Below, piece by piece: positions 29,666-37,871 of a stretch of DNA of 38,393 nucleotides. Positions within the stretch are counted from its first letter, which is position 1. Each line of letters begins with the position of its first letter. The notes beneath the pieces are model-generated. The model was not told the DNA's origin. It saw nothing but the letters and a program-made list of their open reading frames with translations, and did not search any database. The translations under genes were made by a program, and so were the position numbers. This DNA comes from a virus, in IMG/VR virus record IMGVR_UViG_3300033141_004518, positions 1-38,393 of that record. The stretch is one strand, 5' to 3'.

Positions 29666-31708
29666 ATGCCCGTCGGTAAAAAATTAGGTGAGATTTATGT
29701 CGATATTGCTGGAAGGTTGACGAAGCTTAAAGCGTCTATGGCTAAAGGCAAGAAAATGCTTTTGGGTTGGTCGAAGGGTCTTACCAAGTTATTGAAAAAA
29801 GCTGGTATAGCATTAGGTATGGTTTTGGTTGCCGCTTTAACTTTGGCTGTGAAAGCTGCGGTTTCTTTCGAACAACAAATGGCTAAAGTAGCAACGATGT
29901 TAACCGCTCAAACTTTGAAACTTATTCCAAAACTTGGTCGTGCAATAAAGGATATGGCCATTAGGTTCGGGGAAGGTACAAAATCTATTACCGAAGGTTT
30001 ATACTCGATTCTTTCAGCAAGCATATCCGTCGGTAAAGCGATAGGTGTTTTACGAGCATCGATGATGGCTGCAAAAGGTGGCTTTACTGATACCGCTACC
30101 GCTGCTAACATCATAACGACTGCTTTGAATTCTTATGGCATAGCTGCTGATAGAGCTATGGAAATTTCAGACAAATTTCTTATGGTGCAGAAACGTGGTA
30201 AAACCAGCCTTGCGGAATTCGCTGTGCCGATGGGGAAGGTTTTAGGATTAGCGGCGGCATTAGGAGTGCCCTTAGAAGAAGTTAATGCCGCTCTTGCTAC
30301 TTTAACGAGAAATGGAATACCAACGGCCGAAGCATTGACTTCTATCAGAGGTGCAATGGTTGCATTAACTGGAAGAAGTGCCGCGGGCGTAAAGATAGCA
30401 AAGGATTACAATATATCACTTTCTGCTACTGTATTGGCTGGCGAAGGTTTGTTAGGAATGATGGAGAAGTTTTCCAAGTTGACTCCCGACGTAACAGGAA
30501 AAATAATAACCGAGGTAGAGGCGTTAACAGCTATTGCTATTTTAACTAAGGATTTGTCTGGCTTTACCGAAGACTTAAATCATCAATTCAACGCGGCGGG
30601 CGAGACGATGAGAGCTAAGTCCTTAGTCACGGCTACACTTGCTGAGAAGTTCAAGAGTTTGTGGCAGTCCATTAAAATGCTTGCAACGGATACGGGCACA
30701 ATCTTTCTTCCAATGATTAAGAATGTCGTCGATTCGTTGATAGAAAAGTTCAAAAGTATGCGGGACGAACTTATTGGTATTTGGACGGGCGTCGAAGGAG
30801 ATTTTGGAGATTTCTTCTCTGTTCTTTCAAAAATAGGAATGGTCAAGGTTAAGGAGTTCTTCAATAATCTCGTAGAATATACAAAAACTTATGCTCCTTA
30901 TATAGCTTCGATAATGATGCAAGCTATCAGAAAGAAAGCTTCAAAAACTGTATTAGGGGAATTGTTATTTGGAAAGCCCGCTCCCGAACCAGAAGAAGGC
31001 GAAGTAGCTCATTGGGATTTGATGCTTAAGCTTCGTAAAGACCGTGCGAAGCAAATGATAAGAATAAATAAAATGGAGGCCGACGGAAAGATAAAGGAAA
31101 TCCTTAGGGTCGCTGGTGCAGAAGAAGGGCATAAAAAGCATTTGGAAATGATAGAAAAGGAACGGTTGGAGCGGGAAGCAGCTGGTAAAGAAAACGCGGA
31201 CGAAAACGATTTAGCAAGATTAAAAAAGAATGAGGAAGCAAAGAAAAGACTTGCCAAGAAGTATGCAGCTGAAAGGGCTCAAGCACTCAAAGAATCCGCT
31301 GAACAGGAAAGAGACGATAGAAGGAAAAGACTTGAAAGTTTGAAAAGTATGTATAGTTCGATGGAGGGTTACGAAAAAGAGTTCGCTAAGGTTCAGCGTG
31401 CATTATGGAGAATGCAAGCGGAAGAATATGCGAAAACTGGATTAGTAACTGCAAAAGAAGCGTATGGCAGATTGGCTGCTAAAGGAGGAAGCAAAGGTGT
31501 AGCGGGTGCGGCAGCTGAAGCACGTGGAGGGTTCGTAGGATTTAGAGAAGCTTGGAATGATATTGCAACTAAAATACTTAATAAGCGGGTTGAACAAGAG
31601 CAGTTAAATCAGCAAAAGGAGTTGGTTAATCAAGCGAAGATAGGAAATGACAAAACGGATACTTTAATAGATGCTGTCAGAAGCCAGCCAGGAGGTTTTA
31701 TAGAATGA
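29666..31708 (+). CDS. Tape measure protein
   Basis: The 680 residues begin with a basic amphipathic stretch and a hydrophobic segment (AGIALGMVLVAALTLAVKAAV, about 46-66). The PhageMin_Tail/TP901 core domain follows: SFEQQMAKVATMLTAQ, then SITEGLYSILSASIS and NIITTALNSYGIAADRAMEIS. Residues 440-600 are a highly charged coiled coil, and the C-terminus is helical. It sets tail length and is ejected during infection. By the rule of about 1.5 angstrom per residue the tail would be near 100 nm. It ends in an ATGA overlap with the next tail gene. Confidence 0.9.
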   Translation: MPVGKKLGEIYVDIAGRLTKLKASMAKGKKMLLGWSKGLTKLLKKAGIALGMVLVAALTLAVKAAVSFEQQMAKVATMLTAQTLKLIPKLGRAIKDMAIRFGEGTKSITEGLYSILSASISVGKAIGVLRASMMAAKGGFTDTATAANIITTALNSYGIAADRAMEISDKFLMVQKRGKTSLAEFAVPMGKVLGLAAALGVPLEEVNAALATLTRNGIPTAEALTSIRGAMVALTGRSAAGVKIAKDYNISLSATVLAGEGLLGMMEKFSKLTPDVTGKIITEVEALTAIAILTKDLSGFTEDLNHQFNAAGETMRAKSLVTATLAEKFKSLWQSIKMLATDTGTIFLPMIKNVVDSLIEKFKSMRDELIGIWTGVEGDFGDFFSVLSKIGMVKVKEFFNNLVEYTKTYAPYIASIMMQAIRKKASKTVLGELLFGKPAPEPEEGEVAHWDLMLKLRKDRAKQMIRINKMEADGKIKEILRVAGAEEGHKKHLEMIEKERLEREAAGKENADENDLARLKKNEEAKKRLAKKYAAERAQALKESAEQERDDRRKRLESLKSMYSSMEGYEKEFAKVQRALWRMQAEEYAKTGLVTAKEAYGRLAAKGGSKGVAGAAAEARGGFVGFREAWNDIATKILNKRVEQEQLNQQKELVNQAKIGNDKTDTLIDAVRSQPGGFIE

Positions 31709-32604
31709 CTATTTCATTAGTAGAAGCTACGTTCACTATAGATTTTGAGGAAATGGATGGCAGCCCCGTCGAAACACTTTCACGTGATTTCAATAAAGTT
31801 GCATCAACGAGAGTGATTAGGTGTCCCTGGGCGGATAGAATGCAAATGGCTAAGGAATTTATAGGTTGGATGGAACTGATGGGTGGAACTTCTATCCAGC
31901 ACCTACCTCATAGGTACGAGTCGATAAACGGTGAAGTTATGGCTAAAGACGTAAAGATGAAACCCGCGTCTCGCATTCAAGCAGACGAAGATGATAATAT
32001 GGTTGCTGCTTACAAAACGGCTGAACTAACTATAGATTATGTAGTGACACAAACTCAAGGTGCAATTACTTGGAATCAAGCTGGGTTAGATATTTACGGT
32101 GCTGCAGTTTTAATATCGGAAACAATAACCGTCGCTACCGAATTTTTAACTTTACCCCACAAAGGCCTTTATTTTGGGACTGGAGAAACTAAAGTAAAGT
32201 TGGATACTCTAAGTGCTCCCGCTAAAGTCTGCACCGTTCTCGAATGGCATTATAATGTTTCGGGAGCAATACTGGTACCGATTGGAAGTATATTTCCTGG
32301 TAGGATAAACAGCGACGAGGTAGTTTCGACTTCTCTTGGCTATACTTTTCCCGCCGAGACTTTGCTTTGTGGTGCTCCTGTAATAAGAAGAGAAACATCT
32401 TTCGATACTGTGGAATTTAATATATCGCTTCGATATTTTTATAAGAATAACGGAATCGATGCGAATGGAGCCGCTTGTGGTTGGAATCATTTTCCAAATC
32501 CAAATTATCCCGACTCCGCACCCATCAGTTGGGAACGAATTACAGACGGCATTCTTAATAAAAGAATGTATGAGTTAGCTGTTCTTGGAGGTACTATAGT
32601 CTAA
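31705..32604 (+). CDS. Distal tail / baseplate-type protein (299 residues)
   Basis: Coupled to the tape measure by ATGA with an AGGAGG box. Sequence features include EFIGWMELMGGTSIQHLPHRY, a central strand-rich region (ELTIDYVVTQTQGAITWNQ), and a late beta region with SFDTVEFNISLRYFYKNN. The place right after the tape measure is the distal-tail (Dit) slot, and length and fold type are compatible. I see no decisive Dit signature, so this is by synteny. Confidence 0.55.
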   Translation: MTISLVEATFTIDFEEMDGSPVETLSRDFNKVASTRVIRCPWADRMQMAKEFIGWMELMGGTSIQHLPHRYESINGEVMAKDVKMKPASRIQADEDDNMVAAYKTAELTIDYVVTQTQGAITWNQAGLDIYGAAVLISETITVATEFLTLPHKGLYFGTGETKVKLDTLSAPAKVCTVLEWHYNVSGAILVPIGSIFPGRINSDEVVSTSLGYTFPAETLLCGAPVIRRETSFDTVEFNISLRYFYKNNGIDANGAACGWNHFPNPNYPDSAPISWERITDGILNKRMYELAVLGGTIV

Positions 32605-33281
32605 TGAATGGCCCCAGTTTCAAACGTTACAAAGCAGGCGAGCGGGAGAGTGCTGCAGACCATAACGCAGCGATGGATTTACTTTCTAATATAGCTGGTT
32701 CGATGCGTGAAAATTCGTTTGTTAGTTCTGATGGCGTTATGATTCGCAGGACTCCTTTTGAAGCTGGTTCAGCAGGTATCAAAGTTTTTGAAGTTCAAGA
32801 AGCGGGTACGGGGGATGGTATTTATAATTGTTACGAGCAGATTTTGGATTCTTCTAATTGGGATGGTACTGATGGAGACAGTCCTAAATTTGCCGAATTG
32901 AACGAAGACGAAATAGAAGTTTTGAATATAGAAGAGTACGACCCACCCGCGGCTTATTTACCATATTTAGATGTGGGTGATTTAATATTTGCTTGGGAGC
33001 AAGAAGACGACGAAGGAGAAACACGTTGGGTTGGCTACCCTATCGAACCCGATACTCATATAGCGTATTGCGATGAAAGTGCTCCAGCTGATATTGTAAT
33101 GAATTGTCATTTAGATGTAGATGATACGGGTACTGTGGTAGAGGTAAACTTTTTCATAGTTGGCCCCGAAGGCACAAATTTAGACGATTGCGTTCCATTA
33201 TTGGTTATGCACAATCCTATTGTCGTCGAAAAAATAAGGGGAGAGTGGTGGTGTAAATTCTGGTTCAATAACATTTGCTGA
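32604..33281 (+). CDS. Hypothetical tail-associated protein (225 residues)
   Basis: It starts in a TAATG overlap with the preceding tail gene. It begins MNGPSFKRYKAGERESAADH with an NAAMDLLSNIAGSMREN helix, then is acidic and strand-rich (DVGDLIFAWEQEDDEGETRW). It ends in a Trp/Cys-rich strand (EKIRGEWWCKFWF). The N-terminal pattern of a short helix pair followed by beta structure is common in phage proteins after the baseplate hub. No enzyme motif. Confidence 0.55.
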   Translation: MNGPSFKRYKAGERESAADHNAAMDLLSNIAGSMRENSFVSSDGVMIRRTPFEAGSAGIKVFEVQEAGTGDGIYNCYEQILDSSNWDGTDGDSPKFAELNEDEIEVLNIEEYDPPAAYLPYLDVGDLIFAWEQEDDEGETRWVGYPIEPDTHIAYCDESAPADIVMNCHLDVDDTGTVVEVNFFIVGPEGTNLDDCVPLLVMHNPIVVEKIRGEWWCKFWFNNIC

Positions 33282-33285
33282 AATT

Positions 33286-35025
33286 ATGAAACGACCTATT
33301 AAAGAAACCGGTAGTATTTTCGCGAGGAGATTATTGAGGCAAGGTATAGGCGTGCCTCCAATAGCGGAGCTTTTAGAAAAAAGAACTCATAAGGTAGCGA
33401 ATAGGGATAAGTATAAAGGAGAACGAACAGGATTTGGTATTATAAATGACGAAGAAGGAAGACCTCTATTCGCTATTTTTGTTAAGAAGAAACGAAAGAC
33501 ACACAAACATTTTGAAAAATTGAAATTAGATGGTATTCCCCTCGTCGTTAGAGAGCTACCAGCTATGCACGCTATGGGTATTGATAGAACTGTTAAACGA
33601 CGTCCTGCAGAGGGTGGTATATCTGTAGGGCACGTCGATATATCTGCCGGTACGATAGGTTGCGTTGTGAGGAAAATTGGAAGTTCAAAAAAGTACCTTC
33701 TTTCTAATCAACACGTCTTTGGAAATTCTAATGATGCAAATATAGGTGACGATATTATTCAACCAGGTGATTTCGATGGGGGTGCAAGTCCTGCCGATAA
33801 AATTGGAGAACTTTTTGAATATGAAGAATTACTATGGTGTCCCGCTTGCCTTAGTTCTCCCGGTAGTTGCGACGTAAACTACGTCGATGCCGCTTTGTGT
33901 GAACCAACTTTTCAAGGAGATGTGGTAGAAGAATTATTAGAACTTTCCAAAGCTCCTATACAATATACTACTGACCCTTACGCGGGTTTGAAAATAGCTA
34001 AGTCGGGAAGGACTACTGCCATAACCCGTGGTCGAATACTGATTTCTTCTTGGTGGGGTTGTGTGGGTTACGATGCAAAGCTTGCCTACTTTGAAGACCA
34101 AATAGTTACTACTCCATATTTTTGTTGGGGTGGTGATTCAGGTTCATTGGTTATCATCGACCCTTACCGTGATATTTTAACTTGTGAACCCGAAGTGGGT
34201 GTTAGAGATATAGTAACTTGTGAACCCGAAGTGGGTGATAGAGATATTTCAACTGATTGCTCCTTTCCAATACAGGGTGGCCCCTTGATTTGTTGGGCGT
34301 GTGAAAGGGAACATATAGCAGAGGAAACTCCACAATATCTGAATGTTACAATTAGCGGTATTAGTGTTTGTCCCATTCATTGTCTCGTCCAACCACCGAC
34401 GGAATCGGCGAAGGTCTTAACGTTTGCAGTACAAGCGATGAAAGCGAAGCCGGTTATCAATGGGGCGGTTGGTTTGTTGTTTGCCGGGTCAGGGCTGGGT
34501 CATGCGGTATTGAGTCCAATGGGACGTGTCGTGGACGCCTTTGGATTGGATTTGGTGGGGGCACCACAAATTTTAACGCCAATCGATTTGGTTGTGCCGC
34601 GGACGAGTGGAGGCCCCTATCCGGATAATTGTACTTGGGGATATGCATTTGGCGGTAATTTTGGAACGATACGTCATTACCTTAACGAAAACGATTGTAC
34701 GGGCGACTCGGAAATTTTAATTTTAGACACGTTGGAAATTTTAATTATAACAAACGAAAACAAGGAAAACCCGACCCGGCTAAAAGGAATAGTCGAGATT
34801 TGGGTACGCAATTCCACATTGCCCGATGCGTTTCAATACGTCCGATGTTTTTCGAATTGGAACGACCCTTCGATTGGTGACGGTGTCGAGTGTCATTGTG
34901 GTATGATAGGCACGTGGAATAATCAATTAGAATGTAATGATGGTGAGGAGGTTTTCACCGGTGGGTCGGTAACGATTCGCGAGGCAGCGTGGCCAGACTT
35001 CAATGCTCCACCACCATCACCATAA
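33286..35025 (+). CDS. Trypsin-like serine protease, virion/tail-module protein
   Basis: A 579-residue protein with a chymotrypsin-fold triad: H143 in LLSNQHVFGN, D201 in NYVDAALCEP and S285 in CWGGDSGSLVI. Residues 1-110 are a basic N-terminal region. The protease spans about 115-350. Between 295 and 330 lies a 12-residue tandem repeat (TCEPEVG-type). A hydrophobic, Gly/Pro-rich linker (about 385-450) precedes a C-terminal beta-rich Cys-containing domain. No signal peptide is visible, so it is more likely a virion-borne cleaving or penetration enzyme than a secreted one. It could act on a proteinaceous envelope, S-layer or pilus. The ribosome site is weak. Confidence 0.85.
   Translation: MKRPIKETGSIFARRLLRQGIGVPPIAELLEKRTHKVANRDKYKGERTGFGIINDEEGRPLFAIFVKKKRKTHKHFEKLKLDGIPLVVRELPAMHAMGIDRTVKRRPAEGGISVGHVDISAGTIGCVVRKIGSSKKYLLSNQHVFGNSNDANIGDDIIQPGDFDGGASPADKIGELFEYEELLWCPACLSSPGSCDVNYVDAALCEPTFQGDVVEELLELSKAPIQYTTDPYAGLKIAKSGRTTAITRGRILISSWWGCVGYDAKLAYFEDQIVTTPYFCWGGDSGSLVIIDPYRDILTCEPEVGVRDIVTCEPEVGDRDISTDCSFPIQGGPLICWACEREHIAEETPQYLNVTISGISVCPIHCLVQPPTESAKVLTFAVQAMKAKPVINGAVGLLFAGSGLGHAVLSPMGRVVDAFGLDLVGAPQILTPIDLVVPRTSGGPYPDNCTWGYAFGGNFGTIRHYLNENDCTGDSEILILDTLEILIITNENKENPTRLKGIVEIWVRNSTLPDAFQYVRCFSNWNDPSIGDGVECHCGMIGTWNNQLECNDGEEVFTGGSVTIREAAWPDFNAPPPSP
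34180..34251 (+). repeat. Two tandem 36-bp repeats inside the protease gene
   Basis: Units 34180-34215 and 34216-34251 differ at about four positions and encode TCEPEVGVRDIV and TCEPEVGDRDIS. The repeat lies just after the catalytic domain's serine region, in a likely surface loop, and probably arose by recent slippage. Confidence 0.85.
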
Positions 35026-35034
35026 GGAGAAATG

Positions 35035-35337
35035 ATGGGTTGTTGCAATGAAATTATTATTAGAGTAAAACAAGTCGCCGAAACAGGTAAACAAATCGCG
35101 TCTGGTTATATTGATTATACTTTCAATGAAAAGCCTGATTATGTAGATGACCGTATCTGGGTTTGTCAACAGTGTCCAAGAAGTGTGGTTAGGATTCGAA
35201 TACTTTGGTGCAAACTTTGCAAATGCAATATGTATGTAGCTTCGTGGGTTCGGAATAAAAAGTGTGAAGAAAATAGATGGCCAAAACTTGATGACGAGGA
35301 GGAAAAAGAAAACGGAGGTAAACAAAATGGTAATTAA
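35035..35337 (+). CDS. Small Cys-rich zinc-ribbon-like protein (100 residues)
   Basis: Two ATGs are adjacent. The second (35035) is spaced five bases from AAGGAG and is preferred. The sequence has IWVCQQCPRSV and WCKLCKCNMYVASWVRNKKCEENRW. That is a C-x2-C ... C-x2-C-x-C plan ending in a Cys-Trp element, found in short conserved phage proteins near tail genes. It probably binds zinc. It overlaps the next gene by 11 bases. Function unknown. Confidence 0.65.
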   Translation: MGCCNEIIIRVKQVAETGKQIASGYIDYTFNEKPDYVDDRIWVCQQCPRSVVRIRILWCKLCKCNMYVASWVRNKKCEENRWPKLDDEEEKENGGKQNGN

Positions 35338-35770
35338 AAAACTAAAGGGCTATAAGTATTTATCTTTAGAAGAGGAACATTGTGAAGTCGAGCTTCCAGA
35401 TTTCGAACATGAGTTTATGAATGTTCGCGATGGTTATTTAACTGTTAAAGGAAACTATGCTTTCGACGGCCCCAGTGGCCCCACTAAAGATGACGAAACA
35501 AATATGATTCCAGCTTGTTTTCACGACGCCCTATGTCAAGCGATGAGAGAGGGGTTGTTGGATAGAAAATATAAGAAGTATGTGGATAAACTTTTCCACG
35601 AACATCTTCTTTATTATGGAATGTGGAAATTTAGGGCAAAGTTATATTATTGGGGTGTGCGGCTTAGAAAGAAACAGGTTTACCCTGAGAAAAATCCACG
35701 TGGTCAAAAGTATGAATTAAAACATTCAGGCGTGTGGGGAGAAAAACCAAAACGAACTAAGGTTGCGTAA
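35327..35770 (+). CDS. DUF1353-like phage protein (147 residues)
   Basis: The ATG at 35327 has GGAGGT upstream; earlier starts lie in the preceding gene. The centre YAFDGPSGPTKDDETNMIPACFHDALCQAMREG (read in two parts, about residues 43-76) is the DUF1353 signature. The second half, with FHEHLLYYGMWKFRAKLYYWGVR, completes it. These proteins recur late in tail or lysis regions. A peptidase-like role has been suggested but not shown. As the last rightward gene here, it stands where lysis genes often lie. Confidence 0.75.
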   Translation: MVIKKLKGYKYLSLEEEHCEVELPDFEHEFMNVRDGYLTVKGNYAFDGPSGPTKDDETNMIPACFHDALCQAMREGLLDRKYKKYVDKLFHEHLLYYGMWKFRAKLYYWGVRLRKKQVYPEKNPRGQKYELKHSGVWGEKPKRTKVA

Positions 35771-35791
35771 AATTTGCAGTCCCTTTTCGGC

Positions 35792-35824
35792 AGCAGGGTA
35801 GTTCTGGTAATCGGCTACCCTGCT
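35792..35824. terminator. Bidirectional hairpin between convergent units
   Basis: AGCAGGGTAG and CTACCCTGCT are exact 10-bp complements around a 13-base loop. They lie 22 bases after the last rightward stop and overlap the stop codon of the leftward gene. T-rich sequence follows on the plus strand (TTCTATTCCTATT). It is well placed to end both transcripts, though the T-tract is interrupted. Confidence 0.65.
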
Positions 35825-36021
35825 TCTATTCCTATTAACTTAATTACGTGGACGGGTGAAAATATTTCATCGATTCGTCTTTGTTGTTTCAAGGCATCCA
35901 TTTCGTTGTACTTAGCAGCTTGTTTCTTTTCGTCCGTCCATACGGGTTCGTGGTGTTTGTAACCCTTAAGGTAAAGGTTGGCAGTTTCGTCAAATACAAT
36001 ATACTGTTCATTCGTATCCAT
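35815..36021 (-). CDS. Hypothetical protein, last leftward gene (68 residues)
   Basis: The product MDTNEQYIVFDETANLYLKG continues with HHEPVWTDEKKQAAKYNEM and a short helix. A ribosome site AAGGAAA precedes the ATG. Its stop lies in the right arm of the terminator hairpin. The DxTANLYLKG-like phrase suggests a small beta protein; family unknown. Confidence 0.65.
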   Translation of the reverse strand: MDTNEQYIVFDETANLYLKGYKHHEPVWTDEKKQAAKYNEMDALKQQRRIDEIFSPVHVIKLIGIEAG

Positions 36022-36033
36022 TTTATTTTCCTT

Positions 36034-36609
36034 CTAAAGTGATATTACTTTACCCGTTTGAAGTTCTGGTATATGGGTGACCATTACGAATTGGAATTTG
36101 AAATCTTTAGCCAGGCCTTCCAAAAGCAATCTTATATTTTCGCGAAATTCTTCACTTACAAATTTGAAAGGTTCGTCTAATACTAAGAATCTTCTTAGCT
36201 TTGGTTTGGTTAGTATGATACAAGAAAGACGCAAAACAAATGCAGCTATATCTACCACACCGCCACTATCCGAATTTAATGGGTCGTCTATATCGTGGCC
36301 GTTTTTCGTGAGTAACAAATTAGCTTCAGTCTTGCCTCTCTTTCTATCAAAATCAATTCTAAAGCCGTAAACGTCATCCCCCGTAAAAACAGTTTCTAAT
36401 CCTTTACTAACGACTCCCGCTATTCTACGGTGGGCCTGCTGCTGAATCGTCTGGGCTATTTGCTGCGTAATAAGTTGGGCTTCTTTGATGTCGGTAAGAT
36501 TCCTTTTGGCTTTACCGAGCTTTCGCTTTTCTTCTTTGCAACGTTTCTTAGCGGCGTTCAAATCACCGATAAGTGTATCTACGTTTTTACGAATTTCGTT
36601 CAAGTTCAT
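36034..36609 (-). CDS. SMC/Rad50-like half ATPase lacking Walker A
   Basis: The ATG at 36609 has GAGGAG upstream; a longer reading begins with TTG. After a coiled-coil N-terminal segment (KKRCKEEKRKLGKAKRNL), the protein shows only the C-terminal half of an ABC ATPase head. It has an NSDSGGVVDIAAFVLRLS signature motif, Walker B FLVLDEPFKFV with the catalytic Glu, and an H-loop in FVMVTHIPEL. No GxxGxGKS Walker A occurs anywhere in its 191 residues. It would need another protein for the N-lobe, or acts without full ATP hydrolysis. Repair or recombination roles are suggested by the family. Confidence 0.75.
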   Translation of the reverse strand: MNLNEIRKNVDTLIGDLNAAKKRCKEEKRKLGKAKRNLTDIKEAQLITQQIAQTIQQQAHRRIAGVVSKGLETVFTGDDVYGFRIDFDRKRGKTEANLLLTKNGHDIDDPLNSDSGGVVDIAAFVLRLSCIILTKPKLRRFLVLDEPFKFVSEEFRENIRLLLEGLAKDFKFQFVMVTHIPELQTGKVISL

Positions 36610-36841
36610 TTTGCCATTTCTCCTCAAACTTTACGACGGCGGTTTCGAAAGCTTTTTCCGCTTCGTCTTTTTGTCTTTTTAAGGTACTCGCTTTTTTTTT
36701 TTTAGCAGATAACGAAACACAACCGAACTCGCTTTTTAGTCGTTTCATTACCTGCTCTTCTGCACCTTGTGCTCGGTCGGCTTTTTGTTGGGCTTCCTCT
36801 ACCTTTTCTTTCAAGTCTACAAATTTTTGCAAAGTGCTCAT
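36587..36841 (-). CDS. Coiled-coil partner of the half ATPase (84 residues)
   Basis: The sequence MSTLQKFVDLKEKVEEAQQK is one long helix with heptads (ADRAQGAEEQVMKRLKSE) and a later KDEAEKAFETAVVKFEEKW. It overlaps the ATPase gene by 23 bases. Short coiled-coil genes often precede this type of truncated SMC-like protein. A run of A/T (eleven bases) encodes a Lys tetrapeptide and is a possible frameshift or sequencing trouble spot. An AAAGGAG box precedes the ATG. Confidence 0.65.
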   Translation of the reverse strand: MSTLQKFVDLKEKVEEAQQKADRAQGAEEQVMKRLKSEFGCVSLSAKKKKASTLKRQKDEAEKAFETAVVKFEEKWQNELERNS

Positions 36842-36853
36842 TATTTTCTCCTT

Positions 36854-37096
36854 TTACTGCTCGTAAATACAATCGTCAATATTTATAGTACGTCCCGCTA
36901 TAAGTAATCCGTTTACTACGTCGTTGCTATCGATGCATCTGAATTTATTGTGCCCTTTGAGTTGCTCTCCTATACTAACGAATCCACCATCGTCTACAAA
37001 CGAAACGAGTTTAGGTTTCGGTTTATCATCCGTTATGGTGCTCTTCGAAAATAAAGAAGCTAATCCTATCCTTTTTATGAAGTCTCGCCTATTCAT
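36854..37096 (-). CDS. Hypothetical protein with Tat-like N-terminus (80 residues)
   Basis: It begins MNRRDFIKRIGLASLFSKST. RRDFIK matches the twin-arginine motif S/T-R-R-x-F-L/I-K, but the following hydrophobic part is short and a KPKPKL stretch comes next. The body (LVSFVDDGGFVSIGEQLKGH) is small and beta-like, and there is no AxA cleavage site. It may be a Tat-targeted protein or a chance match. It overlaps the Fis-like gene by eight bases and has a weak ribosome site. Confidence 0.55.
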   Translation of the reverse strand: MNRRDFIKRIGLASLFSKSTITDDKPKPKLVSFVDDGGFVSIGEQLKGHNKFRCIDSNDVVNGLLIAGRTINIDDCIYEQ

Positions 37097-37298
37097 TTTT
37101 ATCTGCTTTCTTTTTTCCTTTCCTGTGTCCTGTTCGTTTGGGTATTTTATATCCCGTTCGTTGGGCGATTTTCTTTTCCAACGTACTTAAAGGCATATCC
37201 AATAATATTGCTGCGTCTCTTCTATTCCCATTAGTTTTAGCTAAGGCGATTATAATCAGCTGTCCTTCTCTTCTTTTAAGTGTGTTTACGCCTCTCAT
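37089..37298 (-). CDS. Fis-type helix-turn-helix protein (69 residues)
   Basis: The central QLIIIALAKTNGNRRDAAIL ... DMPLSTLEKKI matches HTH_8, the Fis/NtrC C-terminal DNA-binding fold, including the tNGN-(R/K)-x-A-A and S-T-L-x-x-K positions. It lacks other domains and has a basic tail (KRTGHRKGKKKADKNE). It could bind promoters or the origin, or bend DNA. A GAGGAT box precedes the ATG. Confidence 0.7.
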   Translation of the reverse strand: MRGVNTLKRREGQLIIIALAKTNGNRRDAAILLDMPLSTLEKKIAQRTGYKIPKRTGHRKGKKKADKNE

Positions 37299-37337
37299 TT
37301 TTTATCCTCGGTTTTTAATTCCTTTGCCAGTAGGGAC

Positions 37338-37805
37338 TCACCCACTCGTTATTTGCTTTGAAACGTTCGTATCAAGTTTAGGTTCTTCGGGTTCTTTTAT
37401 TTCTTCTTCGGGTTCGCCTTCTAAGCTAACGAGTTCCGGAGTGGTAGTAGTCTCACCTACTATTTTTGCTTTTGTATAACGTGGCTTGAACGCTGAATAG
37501 TGCATATCGCAAGGGGTTTCGGACGTGCATTCGCTCATCACGAACGATTGACAAGCATCACAAAGTATGTCGCGAAGTACGTACACTTTTTTATTTTGTT
37601 CGACGTTACGCGATTCACCTAAAATTCCATTCATTTTTTCTTCGGTAGCTTTATACCCATCGAGAGTTTTGTCTACTAATCCTATAATAGAATCGTCCCA
37701 ATTTACGACCGCTAATTCTCCAATGGCAAATAATACATCTTTCAATTCCTTTATTTCTCTTTCCCGTTGACTAAGTGCAGCCCGCATCGATATTTTCGGT
37801 TCCAT
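37338..37805 (-). CDS. Hypothetical protein with Cys cluster and acidic tail (155 residues)
   Basis: An N-terminal helix-rich region (SQREREIKELKDVLFAIGE) is followed by a four-Cys stretch (LRDILCDACQSFVMSECTSE and CDMHYSAF) that may bind metal. The tail is acidic, Glu/Pro-rich and disordered (GEPEEEIKEPEEPKLD). An AGGAGAATTG box is very similar to that of the frame before it. Unknown function. Confidence 0.6.
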   Translation of the reverse strand: MEPKISMRAALSQREREIKELKDVLFAIGELAVVNWDDSIIGLVDKTLDGYKATEEKMNGILGESRNVEQNKKVYVLRDILCDACQSFVMSECTSETPCDMHYSAFKPRYTKAKIVGETTTTPELVSLEGEPEEEIKEPEEPKLDTNVSKQITSG

Positions 37806-37858
37806 TTCAATTCTCCTATATCCTTTTTCGAATTAATAACCGCATATGCAAAATACAT
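37751..37858 (-). CDS. Possible 35-residue frame overlapping the next gene
   Basis: The ATG at 37858 has an AGGAGAATCA box almost identical to the one for the gene at 37805. The frame MYFAYAVINSKKDIGELKWN continues across 55 bases of that gene. It may be a leader peptide, a duplicated ribosome site or a chance frame. Confidence 0.35.
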   Translation of the reverse strand: MYFAYAVINSKKDIGELKWNRKYRCGLHLVNGKEK

Positions 37859-37871
37859 TTTGATTCTCCTA

